A DNA stretch of 33,227 nucleotides, taken from assembly GCA_019695265.1 (NCBI GenBank), contig JAIBAJ010000028.1, positions 1 to 33,227 on the forward strand. The letters are read 5' to 3'. This stretch comes from Bacteroidia bacterium. Lineage in GTDB: Bacteria > Bacteroidota > Bacteroidia > JAIBAJ01. The notes under the pieces are model-generated. The model was given only the letters and a program-made list of their open reading frames with translations. It was not told where the DNA came from and did not search any database. Below, one piece after another: positions 17,255 to 26,163 of the stretch (its first letter is position 1; the number at the start of each line of letters is the position of its first letter). The translations under genes were made by a program, and so were the position numbers.

Positions 17255-17977
17255 CTATCCAAGAGATTTCAGAATTCTATCCAAGTCGGAAGGGGTATCA
17301 ATGCTAGGCGAGCTATATTTCGAAATTCCAACTTTAATTTTATAACCCCAGTAAAGCCACCTTAATTGTTCCAGATTTTCTTTTTTATCCAAATAACTTT
17401 CTTCGAGATGTGGAAGTCGAACCAATACGTCTGGTTTAAAGCCATAAATGCCAATATGTTTAAAGAAGGCAATATTCTTTTCATGTAAATCTCTGGAGAA
17501 TGGAATTGCAGATCGTGAAAAGTACAAGGCATTGCTTGCAAAATCCATTACTACTTTTACATAATTTGGATTTTCGACTTGCTCATTTTCTTCCATTTCA
17601 TGAGCCAAAGTAGCAATATCGGAACCTGATTTTAATAGACTTGCCAATTCGGAGATCTGAGCAGGGTTTATAAAAGGTTCATCACCTTGAATATTAATGA
17701 CTGCATCAAATCCCCGGTAAGTATTGACCACTTCGGCACATCTGGATGTTCCGTTTTCATGGTGCAATCCGGTCATAATTGCTAATCCACCTTGTTGGTT
17801 TACATGGTCAAATATTCGAATGTCATCCGTTGCTACAATTACTTCGGTTAAATCATTACATTTTTTGCATTGTTCGTAAACCCGCATAACCATTGTTTTT
17901 CCTTGAATTTCTATCAAGGGTTTGCCCGGAAATCGGGTGCTTGCGTATCTGGCAGGGATTATTCCTAATATTTTCAT
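17255..17977 (-). CDS. kdsB: 3-deoxy-manno-octulosonate cytidylyltransferase (CMP-Kdo synthetase)
   Basis: The 240-residue cytoplasmic enzyme activates Kdo with CTP to CMP-Kdo for the inner core of lipopolysaccharide. It opens with the nucleotidyltransferase signature KILGIIPARYASTRFPGKPL. Family blocks follow: VIVATDDIRIFDHV, GTSRCAEVV, INIQGDEPFI with the metal-binding Asp, and IGIYGFKPDVLVRL. Length agrees with the E. coli enzyme (248 residues). It is convergent with nothing on its left except a long gene-free region, and it is divergent from the EEP-family gene on its right. Its presence shows a Gram-negative outer membrane with Kdo. Confidence 0.96.
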   Translation of the reverse strand: MKILGIIPARYASTRFPGKPLIEIQGKTMVMRVYEQCKKCNDLTEVIVATDDIRIFDHVNQQGGLAIMTGLHHENGTSRCAEVVNTYRGFDAVINIQGDEPFINPAQISELASLLKSGSDIATLAHEMEENEQVENPNYVKVVMDFASNALYFSRSAIPFSRDLHEKNIAFFKHIGIYGFKPDVLVRLPHLEESYLDKKENLEQLRWLYWGYKIKVGISKYSSPSIDTPSDLDRILKSLG

Positions 17978-18050
17978 TCCTACGACTTTGCGAATTTTCG
18001 CTTAACAAAAAATTTTTATTAATTTAACAACCTTTTTGATGGAATCCTGT

Positions 18051-18058
18051 TATATTTG
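18051..18058 (+). promoter_or_regulatory. -7 promoter element of the EEP-family gene
   Basis: TATATTTG is an exact match to TAnnTTTG, 36 bp before the ATG at 18095. No TTG lies at the usual -33 spacing. Confidence 0.5.
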
Positions 18059-18094
18059 TTGAACTGATTTCCACACTTTTTATTTAAAAATCCC

Positions 18095-19006
18095 ATGAAA
18101 AAAAGATTACTCGCAATAGTAGTAATTTTATTCGCTGGTTGGGGCCTTTACCAAAATCCCGCCATATCAGGTAATGAAAATCCCGGTTCTCCGGAAGAAT
18201 TAAGAATTTTAACCTGGAATATTTTTATGCGCCCCCGTCTTTTATTCAAGGATGGTCAGTTGGAAAGAGCAAAAGCAATTGTTGAACAATTGAGAGATAA
18301 AACCTATGATGTAATTGTTTTTCAGGAAGCAATAGACAAAAAAGCCAGAGCCATTATCTGGGAAGGTTTGAAAGAGCTGTTTCCCTACCAGGTAGATCCG
18401 GGAAAAGGTGCTTTTTTGAAAACCAATGGCGGAGTTTGGATATTAAGTAAACATGAAATTAAAAAGCAAAAACGTATTATTTTCAAAGGATGTGTCGGAA
18501 CCGATTGTTTCTGTAAAAAGGGTGCCTTGTTAGTAGAGGTAAATAAAAATAATAAGCGATTTCAAGTAATTGGTACTCACCTACAATCGGAAGTTAGGAA
18601 TAAGCAATATAAAATTAACCGTGTTGACCAATACAATGAAATCAATGAATATTTATTAAAACCAAACTTTGAAGAAGGTGTTCCACAATTGGTTGTTGGA
18701 GATTTAAATACACCGGATAATGTTTCCGAAGAATATAGAACCATGCTTACCAGTCTGGAAAGTCAAGATGCGGAAAAAAACAGCGGAGAATGGGAGGATG
18801 GAGCTTCCTGGGGTGCTTGGACCAACGATATGTTTGATGATTGCCAAGATAGAAAAGCAGAAGTATTGGATTATATCCTTTTTAAATCCAATGGACATAA
18901 ACATAGTAGATTTCAAAAATCTATACGAAAATTCAGACAACTTTGGAACGGTCGTAATAAAGACCTTAGTGACCATTATGCTGTGGAAGCAGTATTAAAT
19001 TGGTAA
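18095..19006 (+). CDS. Secreted endonuclease/exonuclease/phosphatase (EEP) family hydrolase
   Basis: The 303-residue protein has a signal peptide (about residues 1-20) and one EEP domain, the metal-dependent phosphodiesterase fold shared by DNase I-like nucleases, sphingomyelinases and inositol phosphatases. Visible active-site positions are Asn42 in LTWNIF, Glu78 in VIVFQEAID, His162 in IGTHLQSE, Asp203 and Asn205 in GDLNTPD, Asp259 in LDYILFKS, and Asp293-His294 in LSDHYAVEA. The THLQSE block and the overall layout recall bacterial neutral sphingomyelinases, but nuclease activity cannot be excluded. A Cys-rich patch (CVGTDCFCKKG) interrupts the middle. It probably acts in the periplasm or outside the cell. 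Confidence 0.88.
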   Translation: MKKRLLAIVVILFAGWGLYQNPAISGNENPGSPEELRILTWNIFMRPRLLFKDGQLERAKAIVEQLRDKTYDVIVFQEAIDKKARAIIWEGLKELFPYQVDPGKGAFLKTNGGVWILSKHEIKKQKRIIFKGCVGTDCFCKKGALLVEVNKNNKRFQVIGTHLQSEVRNKQYKINRVDQYNEINEYLLKPNFEEGVPQLVVGDLNTPDNVSEEYRTMLTSLESQDAEKNSGEWEDGASWGAWTNDMFDDCQDRKAEVLDYILFKSNGHKHSRFQKSIRKFRQLWNGRNKDLSDHYAVEAVLNW

Positions 19007-19015
19007 TTGCTTCCG

Positions 19016-19043
19016 GACTTCTTTAAATAGTCAAGTCTTTTTT
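19016..19043 (+). terminator. Weak terminator after the EEP-family gene
   Basis: GACTT (19016-19020) and AAGTC (19033-19037) form a short 5-bp stem followed by a T-run, 10 bp after the stop at 19006. The stem is weak. Confidence 0.4.
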
Positions 19044-19192
19044 GCCCTAATTCAGGGACCCTTTACTATAGTAGATTCCTTGGTTTTATTCAGAAAATGC
19101 AGTTTATTGAAGGTTTGAATATGTCCTGCATGCAGCCGGACGAATAGATACCATGACAGGTTGGGTTTTTAACAAAACTTGGAGGTGGCGCC

Positions 19193-19337
19193 TCGGGCAA
19201 CGATAGAGGCAAGTAGCTCCAAGGCAACGCAGCGTTTAGCGGAGTTGGCTTGGACTACAGCCGAAAGCGTGACCCGAAGCCCTTGCAAGTTCTATTGAGG
19301 TTTGCAAAAAGCTAGTTGGGCGGAGGGGGCCCGCATA
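19193..19337 (-). repeat. GC-rich structured repeat, copy D (replaced central hairpin)
   Basis: This copy is in minus orientation between two convergent genes. The ends and flanking blocks match copies A-C, but the central hairpin is entirely different in sequence. Plus-strand GTAG (19213-19216) pairs with CTAC (19255-19258), TCCAAG (19218-19223) with CTTGGA (19249-19254), and CAAC (19225-19228) with GTTG (19244-19247). Pairing is more complete than in the other copies. The rest of the 385-bp gap (19007-19391) has no recognisable gene. Confidence 0.85.
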
Positions 19338-19391
19338 CTTAGAATTAAAAAGAGTCCATAAGTTAAGACGGAATTTTGCAGAAGCCCCTAC

Positions 19392-20663
19392 TTACTTAAT
19401 GAAAAAAGATCGAATAACAGAAGCGGTTCTCCAAACATCTTCAAAACGATTATACAAAGGTACAGGAGATAGTCTGATTACATCAGGTTCGCGCCAATCG
19501 GGCATAATGCCTTCCGAAACCAGTTTTTCGAATAGCTTTTTCCCATCTTTTCTTACTCGTATGGATAATTGACAGCCTCTTTCATTAGGATTGGAGGGGG
19601 TAAGAATTTCGATGATTTCTTCACCCAATTCTCGATTAATTTCGACCAATAAAAACTCCAAATATCCTGTCAATAAAATACTCTTTTCTCTCAAAGCCTT
19701 CATGCCTACTTCTTGAAAAAGTTCCAATGAAGCGCGATGTGCTACCATATTAAATACGGGAGCATTACTCAGTTGCCAACCCTCAGCACCCTCGGCCGGA
19801 TGAAACTCTTTTCCCATCAAAAACCTTGTTTCGGCATTGTTACCCCACCAACCATGAAATCGGTTAAGTCCGGTTCCATCACCATACTTTTCATGAACAA
19901 AAATTCCTGCTACGCCACCTGGGCCTGAGTTTAGATATTTATAACTGCACCAACAGGCAAAATCAACATTCCATTCATGAAGTTCCAATGGAACATTTCC
20001 CATGGCATGCGCCAAATCAAATCCGGCTATTGCCCCAACAGCATGTGCCGCTTTGGTTATTTCCTTGAGTTCAAAAAACTGTCCGGAATAATAATTCACT
20101 CCGCCCAGCATAACAAGAGCTAATTCATCACCTACCTCCTTAATTTTGTTTAAAATGGATGTAGTTGAAATTTTAGCATTATCATCGGCATATAATTCAA
20201 CTAAACATTCTTCCGGATTTAACCCGTGGAATTTTACCTGGCTCTCTAACGCATAACGATCTGACGGAAAAGCTGTAGATTCAAAAATTATTTTATTTCT
20301 TTTTCCATCGGGTCGGTAAAAGCTTACCAATAGTAAATGTAAATTTACCGTTAGGTTATTCATCGCTACCACCTCTTTCTCATGCGCTCCTACTAATTGT
20401 GCTAATCGACTCGAAAACCAATCGTGGTATGAAAACCAAGGATTTTTGGCATTAAAATGACCTTCAACGCCCCACTTAGCCCAATCCTCCAATTCTTGTT
20501 TAAAATAGTCAGCGGTTGATTTGGGTTGTAATCCCAAAGAATTTCCGCACAAATAAACTAGTTCCTTCCCTTGATGAGTAGGAATATGAAACTTTTCTCT
20601 ATAGGTTTTTAAATGGTCAGTAGAATCAAGTTCTTTAGCAAAAGAAAGGCTATTTTCAAACAT
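19392..20663 (-). CDS. kynU: Kynureninase
   Basis: The 423-residue PLP enzyme cleaves L-kynurenine to anthranilate and alanine (and 3-hydroxykynurenine to 3-hydroxyanthranilate). Family blocks are VYLCGNSLGLQPKS near the N-terminus, the WGVEGHF segment, FDLAHAMGNVPL with Asp216 and His219, and CSYKYLNSGPGG with the PLP-binding Lys242. The C-terminal LSPVPLYNRFEDV is also typical. Length is normal. The start ATG shares its first A with the TAA stop of the upstream CHU_C gene, so its translation is probably coupled to that gene. No other tryptophan-degradation or NAD-synthesis gene is in the window. Confidence 0.96.
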   Translation of the reverse strand: MFENSLSFAKELDSTDHLKTYREKFHIPTHQGKELVYLCGNSLGLQPKSTADYFKQELEDWAKWGVEGHFNAKNPWFSYHDWFSSRLAQLVGAHEKEVVAMNNLTVNLHLLLVSFYRPDGKRNKIIFESTAFPSDRYALESQVKFHGLNPEECLVELYADDNAKISTTSILNKIKEVGDELALVMLGGVNYYSGQFFELKEITKAAHAVGAIAGFDLAHAMGNVPLELHEWNVDFACWCSYKYLNSGPGGVAGIFVHEKYGDGTGLNRFHGWWGNNAETRFLMGKEFHPAEGAEGWQLSNAPVFNMVAHRASLELFQEVGMKALREKSILLTGYLEFLLVEINRELGEEIIEILTPSNPNERGCQLSIRVRKDGKKLFEKLVSEGIMPDWREPDVIRLSPVPLYNRFEDVWRTASVIRSFFIK

Positions 20664-23569
20664 TACTTATCTCTTAACAACAATACAAATCCTTTAAAAG
20701 GTCCCTGAGGTGTGGTGGTAGGAGTTAATACCCAGAAATACGTTCCTTCTAATTGTTTACCACCATTCCAATCGTTTTTATAATTATCCGATTCAAAAAC
20801 TTTAATTCCCCAACGGTCATAAACCACCAGTTTATTGTTCTCAAAATATTCGGCGAAATTGAAAATAAGGTAGTCATTGATTCCGTCTCCATTTGGAGTC
20901 ATTACATTGGTAACTTCAATATCACAAGGAATGAACTCAATTTGGATGGTATCTTCTGCTGAATTACCACAACCATCAAGCACCTTCATAATGAATTGTA
21001 AAGTATCAGAAGTTGAATTCGTGTAATTTAAGGTATTGGAACTTACGATAGAGTCTGAGCCAAGCCACCAGGATGGAACGTAATTGCCTGCTCCACCCGC
21101 AAAAGTACTTGTTAAATAAATGGTATCATTGGTGCAAATAGCAGTGTCATTGCTTGAACTTATTGAAATGGCAGGATAAATAGGTACGGTTAATAATAAA
21201 CTATCTGTGGCTTGTGTTCCGCATGCACCTTTGGCTTTAAACACAATATAGGTAGTGGTATCAATTCCACCTACCAGGCAATAAATACTATCATTGCTAC
21301 CAGGATTGATAGGCCAGTCGTAAGTGAATGGTCCTACGCCGCTTACAATTTGAGCTTCCAAACGAATAGAATCTCCCGGACAAACCACAGCCGTGTCTTG
21401 AAGTGAAATAACAATTGGAGGAGGGGGCGTAATATTGATTACGGTGGTGGCTTGTACCGGTGTTGAATGACATTGGTCTGTTACAAAAACATCAATCTGT
21501 GAGGCAGTAGAGATGGTTGCAATCACTGAACTTCCATTGGATGGTACTGGAATAGAGCTATTGGTGCCTGCCCAATTGTAGTTGTAGGAAGGTGAGCCAT
21601 TGGTAACAACCGCATTTAAATGAAGGGTATCGCCTGAACAATTAACTGTTTGCCCACCCGAAATACTTACAATTGGGGGTGGGGGAATGGTAATGGATAC
21701 AGAAATAGTATCTGAATTGGTGGTTCGATTGCATTCAAATACACTAACATAATATTCATCAGAAACGAGTTGACTGGCAGTAATGGAAGCAATGGAATCT
21801 ACAACAAAATCCTGGGAACCATTACTCCAGGTATAGTCAAAAGTTCCTGGGTAATTTACATTGGCACCGATTAGCAAAGGAGTTTGGAAAGGGCAAGACA
21901 ATGAAGTGTCGGAACCGATCAAAGAAATTACCGGTGGAGGTGGTGTTAAAAATGAAATTAAGATACTATCTGACAAACTAACTCCACACTGGTCGAGGAT
22001 GCTGACCGAAATATACTGGGTGGTATCGATAAAGTAAAATGGAAATTGGGAAATATCACCATTGTTCCATAGATAGGTAATTGGTCCTAGTCCTCCGGCA
22101 GCTCCAGCATCCGGAATAACAAAATCGGTATTGCAATACAAGGTATCACTTAATAAGCCGGATTGCAGATTCAAACTCAATGGTGGAAGAAGTTGGAAAG
22201 CAATATACACCGTATCTATTCCGGAGGTATTGCCACAAAAGTCGGTAATGGTTACGGTTGTAAAAGTGTCTTGGGTGGAGTGTAACCAAATGGTATCATT
22301 GGTTTCTCCGGTTGCCCACACATAACTAAATGGTGGATTTCCATTTTGGGGTGTAACAGTAACAAAGAAGCTATCTGTATTACATTGTACAATAAAGGTA
22401 TCGGGGGCAGAAGTAATTAATATGGTATCAACAATATAGATGATACCCTGACGAATGATGGTATTTCCGCACTCAGTAACAAATGAAACGGTTGTAATTA
22501 AGGTATCAGTTCCTTCATAAACATTGTCCTGAATGGTATTAATTGGAATAATAATAGTATCAACTCCGATAGGGAAAATAATGGTATCCGGAAAGGCATC
22601 ATAATCTATTCCTGCAATGGCGTTTCCGGAAATCACCATAGAAATGGTATCAACAACGGTGGTATCAACTCTGGTAAAAATAAATCCTGCACCTGTACAA
22701 CCTTCCGAAACAACGCTATCACCTGATAAGGTTTGGGTTGTAATGTTTACTCCGCGGGAACTAAAACTTTCAGCTTCTAAAAATACACCAGAATCAAAGC
22801 CGGCATCTACCACATCGCTTATTGCCATTTTAATGTGAAAGGTATCACCGCAAATTACATTGGCAGAAGCTACTAACACCACGGTAAAGCCATCAAACTG
22901 AATCCAGTTCTCACCGGAGGCATCATTATCTACAAAATACTGGCTATTAACCATTCCGCCGGGAGTACAGGTTGCCGCATTTCCATTGGCTCCAATATTG
23001 CCATTGTTAACAGTACCAATAGAAACAGGCATAGTCGAATTCGGAATAAGAGCAATATTAATTGCATTGTTTGAATATGGACCTGAAATTCCCGGACCAC
23101 TTAAAAAGAATCCAAATACATCGTTGAATTGGGAACATACATATTCATTGTATTCTTCAGAAGCAAAAATGTAACGAAACGAAACAGAATCCGAACTTGG
23201 TACAAAATCAAATTCTAAGATGGTGGCATCATCTGTTGCATTGGTAGTCAGCATATCTAAATCGGGGTCTCCTAGCAAGGAACCCGATGAACCTTCACCT
23301 CCTTGATCATTTGGACCAACTGCACCTGCAATATCTCCGGTTTTTAAAATTACTCCGGCACTCATCCCTAAATTGGTTCCTGTAGCTGTAAATCTTCCAA
23401 TAGTATTAGTACCTCCGCTGTATGTAATATTGAAAGCATTAACACCATTGCCCATCAAAACCGAATTCACTAATTGTTGGGGAGTTAGGGTATTGTCAAC
23501 TACCAATTGGCTCTTTCCAACGAAAGTTAAACTCAGAAACAGCAATACTCCGAGTAATTTTTTTATCAT
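20663..23569 (-). CDS. T9SS-secreted choice-of-anchor L protein with gliding-motility (CHU_C) C-terminal domain
   Basis: The 968-residue protein has a signal peptide (about 1-20). A choice-of-anchor L domain follows (about 22-275; VSFRYIFASEEYNEYVCSQF is characteristic), then a Calx-beta-like segment (about 285-385). Six Ig/PKD-like repeats of about 85 residues come next, several joined by PPPP linkers and each carrying paired Cys. The C-terminus is a CHU_C / T9SS type B sorting domain (about 884-968), with VMTPNGDGINDYLIF, VVYDRWGIKVFES and GTYFWVL. Type B substrates are secreted to the surface, often with PorP/SprF-like partners, but none is adjacent. An adhesive or structural surface role is inferred. 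It overlaps kynU by one base at its 3' end. Confidence 0.94.
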   Translation of the reverse strand: MIKKLLGVLLFLSLTFVGKSQLVVDNTLTPQQLVNSVLMGNGVNAFNITYSGGTNTIGRFTATGTNLGMSAGVILKTGDIAGAVGPNDQGGEGSSGSLLGDPDLDMLTTNATDDATILEFDFVPSSDSVSFRYIFASEEYNEYVCSQFNDVFGFFLSGPGISGPYSNNAINIALIPNSTMPVSIGTVNNGNIGANGNAATCTPGGMVNSQYFVDNDASGENWIQFDGFTVVLVASANVICGDTFHIKMAISDVVDAGFDSGVFLEAESFSSRGVNITTQTLSGDSVVSEGCTGAGFIFTRVDTTVVDTISMVISGNAIAGIDYDAFPDTIIFPIGVDTIIIPINTIQDNVYEGTDTLITTVSFVTECGNTIIRQGIIYIVDTILITSAPDTFIVQCNTDSFFVTVTPQNGNPPFSYVWATGETNDTIWLHSTQDTFTTVTITDFCGNTSGIDTVYIAFQLLPPLSLNLQSGLLSDTLYCNTDFVIPDAGAAGGLGPITYLWNNGDISQFPFYFIDTTQYISVSILDQCGVSLSDSILISFLTPPPPVISLIGSDTSLSCPFQTPLLIGANVNYPGTFDYTWSNGSQDFVVDSIASITASQLVSDEYYVSVFECNRTTNSDTISVSITIPPPPIVSISGGQTVNCSGDTLHLNAVVTNGSPSYNYNWAGTNSSIPVPSNGSSVIATISTASQIDVFVTDQCHSTPVQATTVINITPPPPIVISLQDTAVVCPGDSIRLEAQIVSGVGPFTYDWPINPGSNDSIYCLVGGIDTTTYIVFKAKGACGTQATDSLLLTVPIYPAISISSSNDTAICTNDTIYLTSTFAGGAGNYVPSWWLGSDSIVSSNTLNYTNSTSDTLQFIMKVLDGCGNSAEDTIQIEFIPCDIEVTNVMTPNGDGINDYLIFNFAEYFENNKLVVYDRWGIKVFESDNYKNDWNGGKQLEGTYFWVLTPTTTPQGPFKGFVLLLRDK

Positions 23570-23594
23570 GTATTTGGACTTTTTGAAGAATTTG

Positions 23595-23602
23595 CAAACC
23601 TA
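23595..23602 (-). promoter_or_regulatory. -7 promoter element of the CHU_C protein gene
   Basis: TAGGTTTG on the minus strand matches TAnnTTTG, 26 bp before the ATG at 23569. It would serve the CHU_C-kynU pair. The -33 part is not convincing. Confidence 0.5.
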
Positions 23603-23625
23603 AATAAAATTCTTTTAAAACTTTA

Positions 23626-23657
23626 TTGAATGTCTTAGAACAAAAAATGTATCTTCG
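23626..23657 (+). promoter_or_regulatory. Promoter of the PpiD/SurA-like gene
   Basis: TTG (23626-23628), a 21-bp spacer and TATCTTCG (23650-23657, one mismatch to TAnnTTTG) precede the ATG at 23682. It is divergent from the CHU_C gene promoter within a 112-bp gap. Confidence 0.5.
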
Positions 23658-23681
23658 CCGCCCGAAATTGTATTGTGAAAA

Positions 23682-25796
23682 ATGGCTTTAATTAGTAAAA
23701 TCAGGGAAAAATCCACTTTATTGCTTATCACTATTGGAGGAGCGTTGGTGCTTTTCGTAGTAAGCGATTTATTTGATAACCGTAATTCATTCCTTAGCAG
23801 AGGTCGCCTCATGATTGGTGAAATCGATGGTCAGGAAATTGATGGAAGAGAGTATGAAGGTAAAGTGAACCAAATGGTTGAGAATTATAAAATGAATACT
23901 CAACAAAAAAACTTGGACGAAAACACACAGGAAATGATTCGTAACCAGGTTTGGGAACAATCCATCCGTGATATCGTTCTTGGACAGGAAATGGACGAAC
24001 TTGGCGTTACCGTTTCTTCGGAAGAATTGTATGACATGGTTCAAGGCGAAAATCCTGATCCTACTGTGGTTTCCAGTTTTACTGATCCTCAAACCGGTAA
24101 ATTTGATCCAACTAGGGTTGCTACTTACCTTAAACGTATGGATGAGGATGAAACCGGAAGCATGCGCGACCAATGGATTAAATTCGAAGAAGGATTAAAA
24201 ACCGACAAACGTGTTCGCAAATACAACACCCTAATTGGAAAAGGTATTTTTGTTAACAGCAAACAAGCCAAAGCAGACTATTTGGCTAAAAACAAAAAGT
24301 TCGATGCCTTAGTTGTAGGTAAAAGATACAGTGCGGTGGTAGATTCTACCATTACTGTTACGGATGAAGAATTGAATAAATATTACGAGGACAATAAATA
24401 TAAATACAAACAAAAAGAAGAAAATCGTAAAATTGAATACGTGGTATTTGATATACGTCCAAGCACCGAAGACTTAAACAAAGCCTACGAAGAAATTGCC
24501 AAAATCAAGGAAGAGTTTAAAACAACCGATAACGATACTTCCCTGATCAATTTCTATTCTGACAATAAATACCAAGAGAATTTACTTGGTGCCGGAGCAT
24601 TTTTACCCGGTTTCGATAGCCTGTTAAGCGCTCCTGTTGGTGCCATTGCCGGACCCGTTTCCGACAATGAAACATTGAAACTTGCTAAAGTTATTGCTAT
24701 TAAAAACGATGCGGATTCTGTAAAAGCACGCCACATTCTATTAAAAGTTGAAAATGGTCAATCACTTGAAAAAGTTAAAAGTCAAGCAGATAGTTTGAAG
24801 AAAATGATTCAATCAGGAGCTAGTTTTGAAAGTCTTGCCTCTTCTATCTCTAAAGATCCGGGCTCGGCTATTAAAGGTGGAGACCTAGGTTGGTTCAAAA
24901 AAGGTACCATGGTTAAACCATTTAACGATGCTTGTTTTAATGGTAAAGTGGGCGATATGCCGGTTGTTGTTACCCAATTTGGTGTGCATTTAATTGAAAT
25001 TACCGGTCGTGGTAAAGAAACCTTGAAGCGCAACATCGGTATCATTTCTAAGAAAATTGAGCCAAGCAATAAAACGTATCAAGCCACCTTTGCTAAAGCG
25101 GATGAGTTTGCTGCCAAATCTAGCAATGAAGCTCAATTTGATGCTTCTGTAAAGGCTGCCAATTTAGTTCCAAGAGAGAGTGATTTGCGTGAAAATCAAA
25201 CTAATATTCCCGGTGTAGAAAACGCCAGAGAAATTATTGGTTGGGCTTACAACCATGAGAAAGGAGAAGTTTCCAAAGTATTTGAATTGGGCAAACGTTT
25301 CGTAATTGCCAAGGTGAAAGAAGTAACTCCTAAAGGCTTCAAGCCAATGGAACAAGTGAAGGAAGACATTACCATGAATGTAAGAAAGGATAAAAAAGCG
25401 GAAGGATTTGTGAAAGAGTTGGAAGGAGCCCTGAAAGGTGTTTCTGATATTACTGCACTTGCCGGTAAAATTCAATCACCTATCGATTCAGTTCGTGCGC
25501 TTGTATTTAGCTCGTTCCAAATTTCTCCAAATCTTGGACGTGAGCCTGAACTTGTTGGCGTTATTACCAGTACGTCTAAGGCTGGTTTTACTAAGCCGGT
25601 GGTGAGTTCGCAAGGAGTTTGGGTTAGTTATGTTACTAAGATTGAAGAAGCGCCGGCTACCAAAGATTTCGTTGCCAATGCCACACAATTGAAACAAATG
25701 TATTCACAACGTTCTCAGTTTGAGCCGTATGAAGCTTTAAAAGAGAAAGCCAATATCGTTGATAATCGCTTAAAAAGCGCCTACAGCGGACAATAA
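23682..25796 (+). CDS. Membrane-anchored peptidyl-prolyl isomerase / foldase (PpiD/SurA-like)
   Basis: The 704-residue protein is built like PpiD, a periplasmic chaperone held in the inner membrane that helps exported and outer-membrane proteins fold. A single transmembrane segment lies at about residues 11-29 (LLLITIGGALVLFVVSDLF). A SurA/PpiD N-terminal chaperone domain follows. A parvulin-type rotamase domain lies at about 346-445, opening VKARHILLKVENG and continuing GGDLGWFKKGTMVKPFNDACF and VVTQFGVHLIEITGR. The C-terminal 250 residues complete the chaperone lobe. It stands alone, with a promoter upstream and a strong terminator downstream. Its many envelope clients would include the T9SS-exported proteins nearby, but that link is only inferred. 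Confidence 0.92.
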   Translation: MALISKIREKSTLLLITIGGALVLFVVSDLFDNRNSFLSRGRLMIGEIDGQEIDGREYEGKVNQMVENYKMNTQQKNLDENTQEMIRNQVWEQSIRDIVLGQEMDELGVTVSSEELYDMVQGENPDPTVVSSFTDPQTGKFDPTRVATYLKRMDEDETGSMRDQWIKFEEGLKTDKRVRKYNTLIGKGIFVNSKQAKADYLAKNKKFDALVVGKRYSAVVDSTITVTDEELNKYYEDNKYKYKQKEENRKIEYVVFDIRPSTEDLNKAYEEIAKIKEEFKTTDNDTSLINFYSDNKYQENLLGAGAFLPGFDSLLSAPVGAIAGPVSDNETLKLAKVIAIKNDADSVKARHILLKVENGQSLEKVKSQADSLKKMIQSGASFESLASSISKDPGSAIKGGDLGWFKKGTMVKPFNDACFNGKVGDMPVVVTQFGVHLIEITGRGKETLKRNIGIISKKIEPSNKTYQATFAKADEFAAKSSNEAQFDASVKAANLVPRESDLRENQTNIPGVENAREIIGWAYNHEKGEVSKVFELGKRFVIAKVKEVTPKGFKPMEQVKEDITMNVRKDKKAEGFVKELEGALKGVSDITALAGKIQSPIDSVRALVFSSFQISPNLGREPELVGVITSTSKAGFTKPVVSSQGVWVSYVTKIEEAPATKDFVANATQLKQMYSQRSQFEPYEALKEKANIVDNRLKSAYSGQ

Positions 25797-25812
25797 GCCT
25801 AGCAAATTATTT

Positions 25813-25842
25813 AAAAGCCGGTTTTTTAGCCGGCTTTTTTTT
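25813..25842 (+). terminator. Terminator of the PpiD/SurA-like gene
   Basis: AAGCCGG (25815-25821) and CCGGCTT (25830-25836) form a 7-bp stem with an 8-nt loop, followed by T residues. It begins 17 bp after the stop. Confidence 0.88.
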
Positions 25843-25941
25843 GTCCAAAATTTTCCGATTTTCCCGGTTATTCCAGGTTTCTAGTGAGGTTTTATTTACT
25901 CCAATGCTATTTTGGGGTAGAATTTATGGGTGATTTTTGGG

Positions 25942-26081
25942 GCGGGTCCCATTCGCAAATAAGGAACGTTTCATACAAATTTTGGCTAGGCTCATGGTCG
26001 GGCTATTCGTTGCAAGTCCTCGTCGCCCTAGGCTAGCGCCGTCGGTCTCCTGTGGGCTTTCCACTGCTATCCCTACCCGGA
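25942..26081 (+). repeat. GC-rich structured repeat, copy E (divergent subfamily)
   Basis: This copy keeps the frame: GCGGGTCCC...TCGC at the 5' end, a CGGG block, GTCCTCG, the GGC-tagc-GCC hairpin, TGTGGGCT, CTATCCCTACCCG. It differs strongly between those points; for example GTCGGGCTATTCG replaces GTTCGGGTCACGCTATCG, and GCAAG replaces GTAG. It fills most of the 367-bp gap between the PpiD-like and lactonase-like genes. Nothing else is recognised there besides the terminator and the promoter. Confidence 0.75.
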
Positions 26082-26117
26082 CGCAACCTCCAACTTTTAT
26101 TTGGAAACCTAACTAAG

Positions 26118-26150
26118 TTGTTTCCTAAATGAATTTGAAGTGTATACTTG
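26118..26150 (+). promoter_or_regulatory. Promoter of the lactonase-like gene
   Basis: TTG (26118-26120), a 22-bp spacer and TATACTTG (26143-26150, one mismatch to TAnnTTTG) give a very short leader before the ATG at 26164. Its position rules out the GTG at 26140 as the start. Confidence 0.55.
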
Positions 26151-26163
26151 TCAACTTTTTATC

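Noticed and set aside
17978-18010. Palindrome GCGAATTTTCGC between kdsB and the EEP-family gene as an operator
   Set aside because: It is short, AT-rich and seen once; there is no supporting second site or promoter geometry.
26140-26163. Upstream GTG start for the lactonase-like gene
   Set aside because: It precedes the -7 promoter element and would put extra residues before a normal signal peptide.
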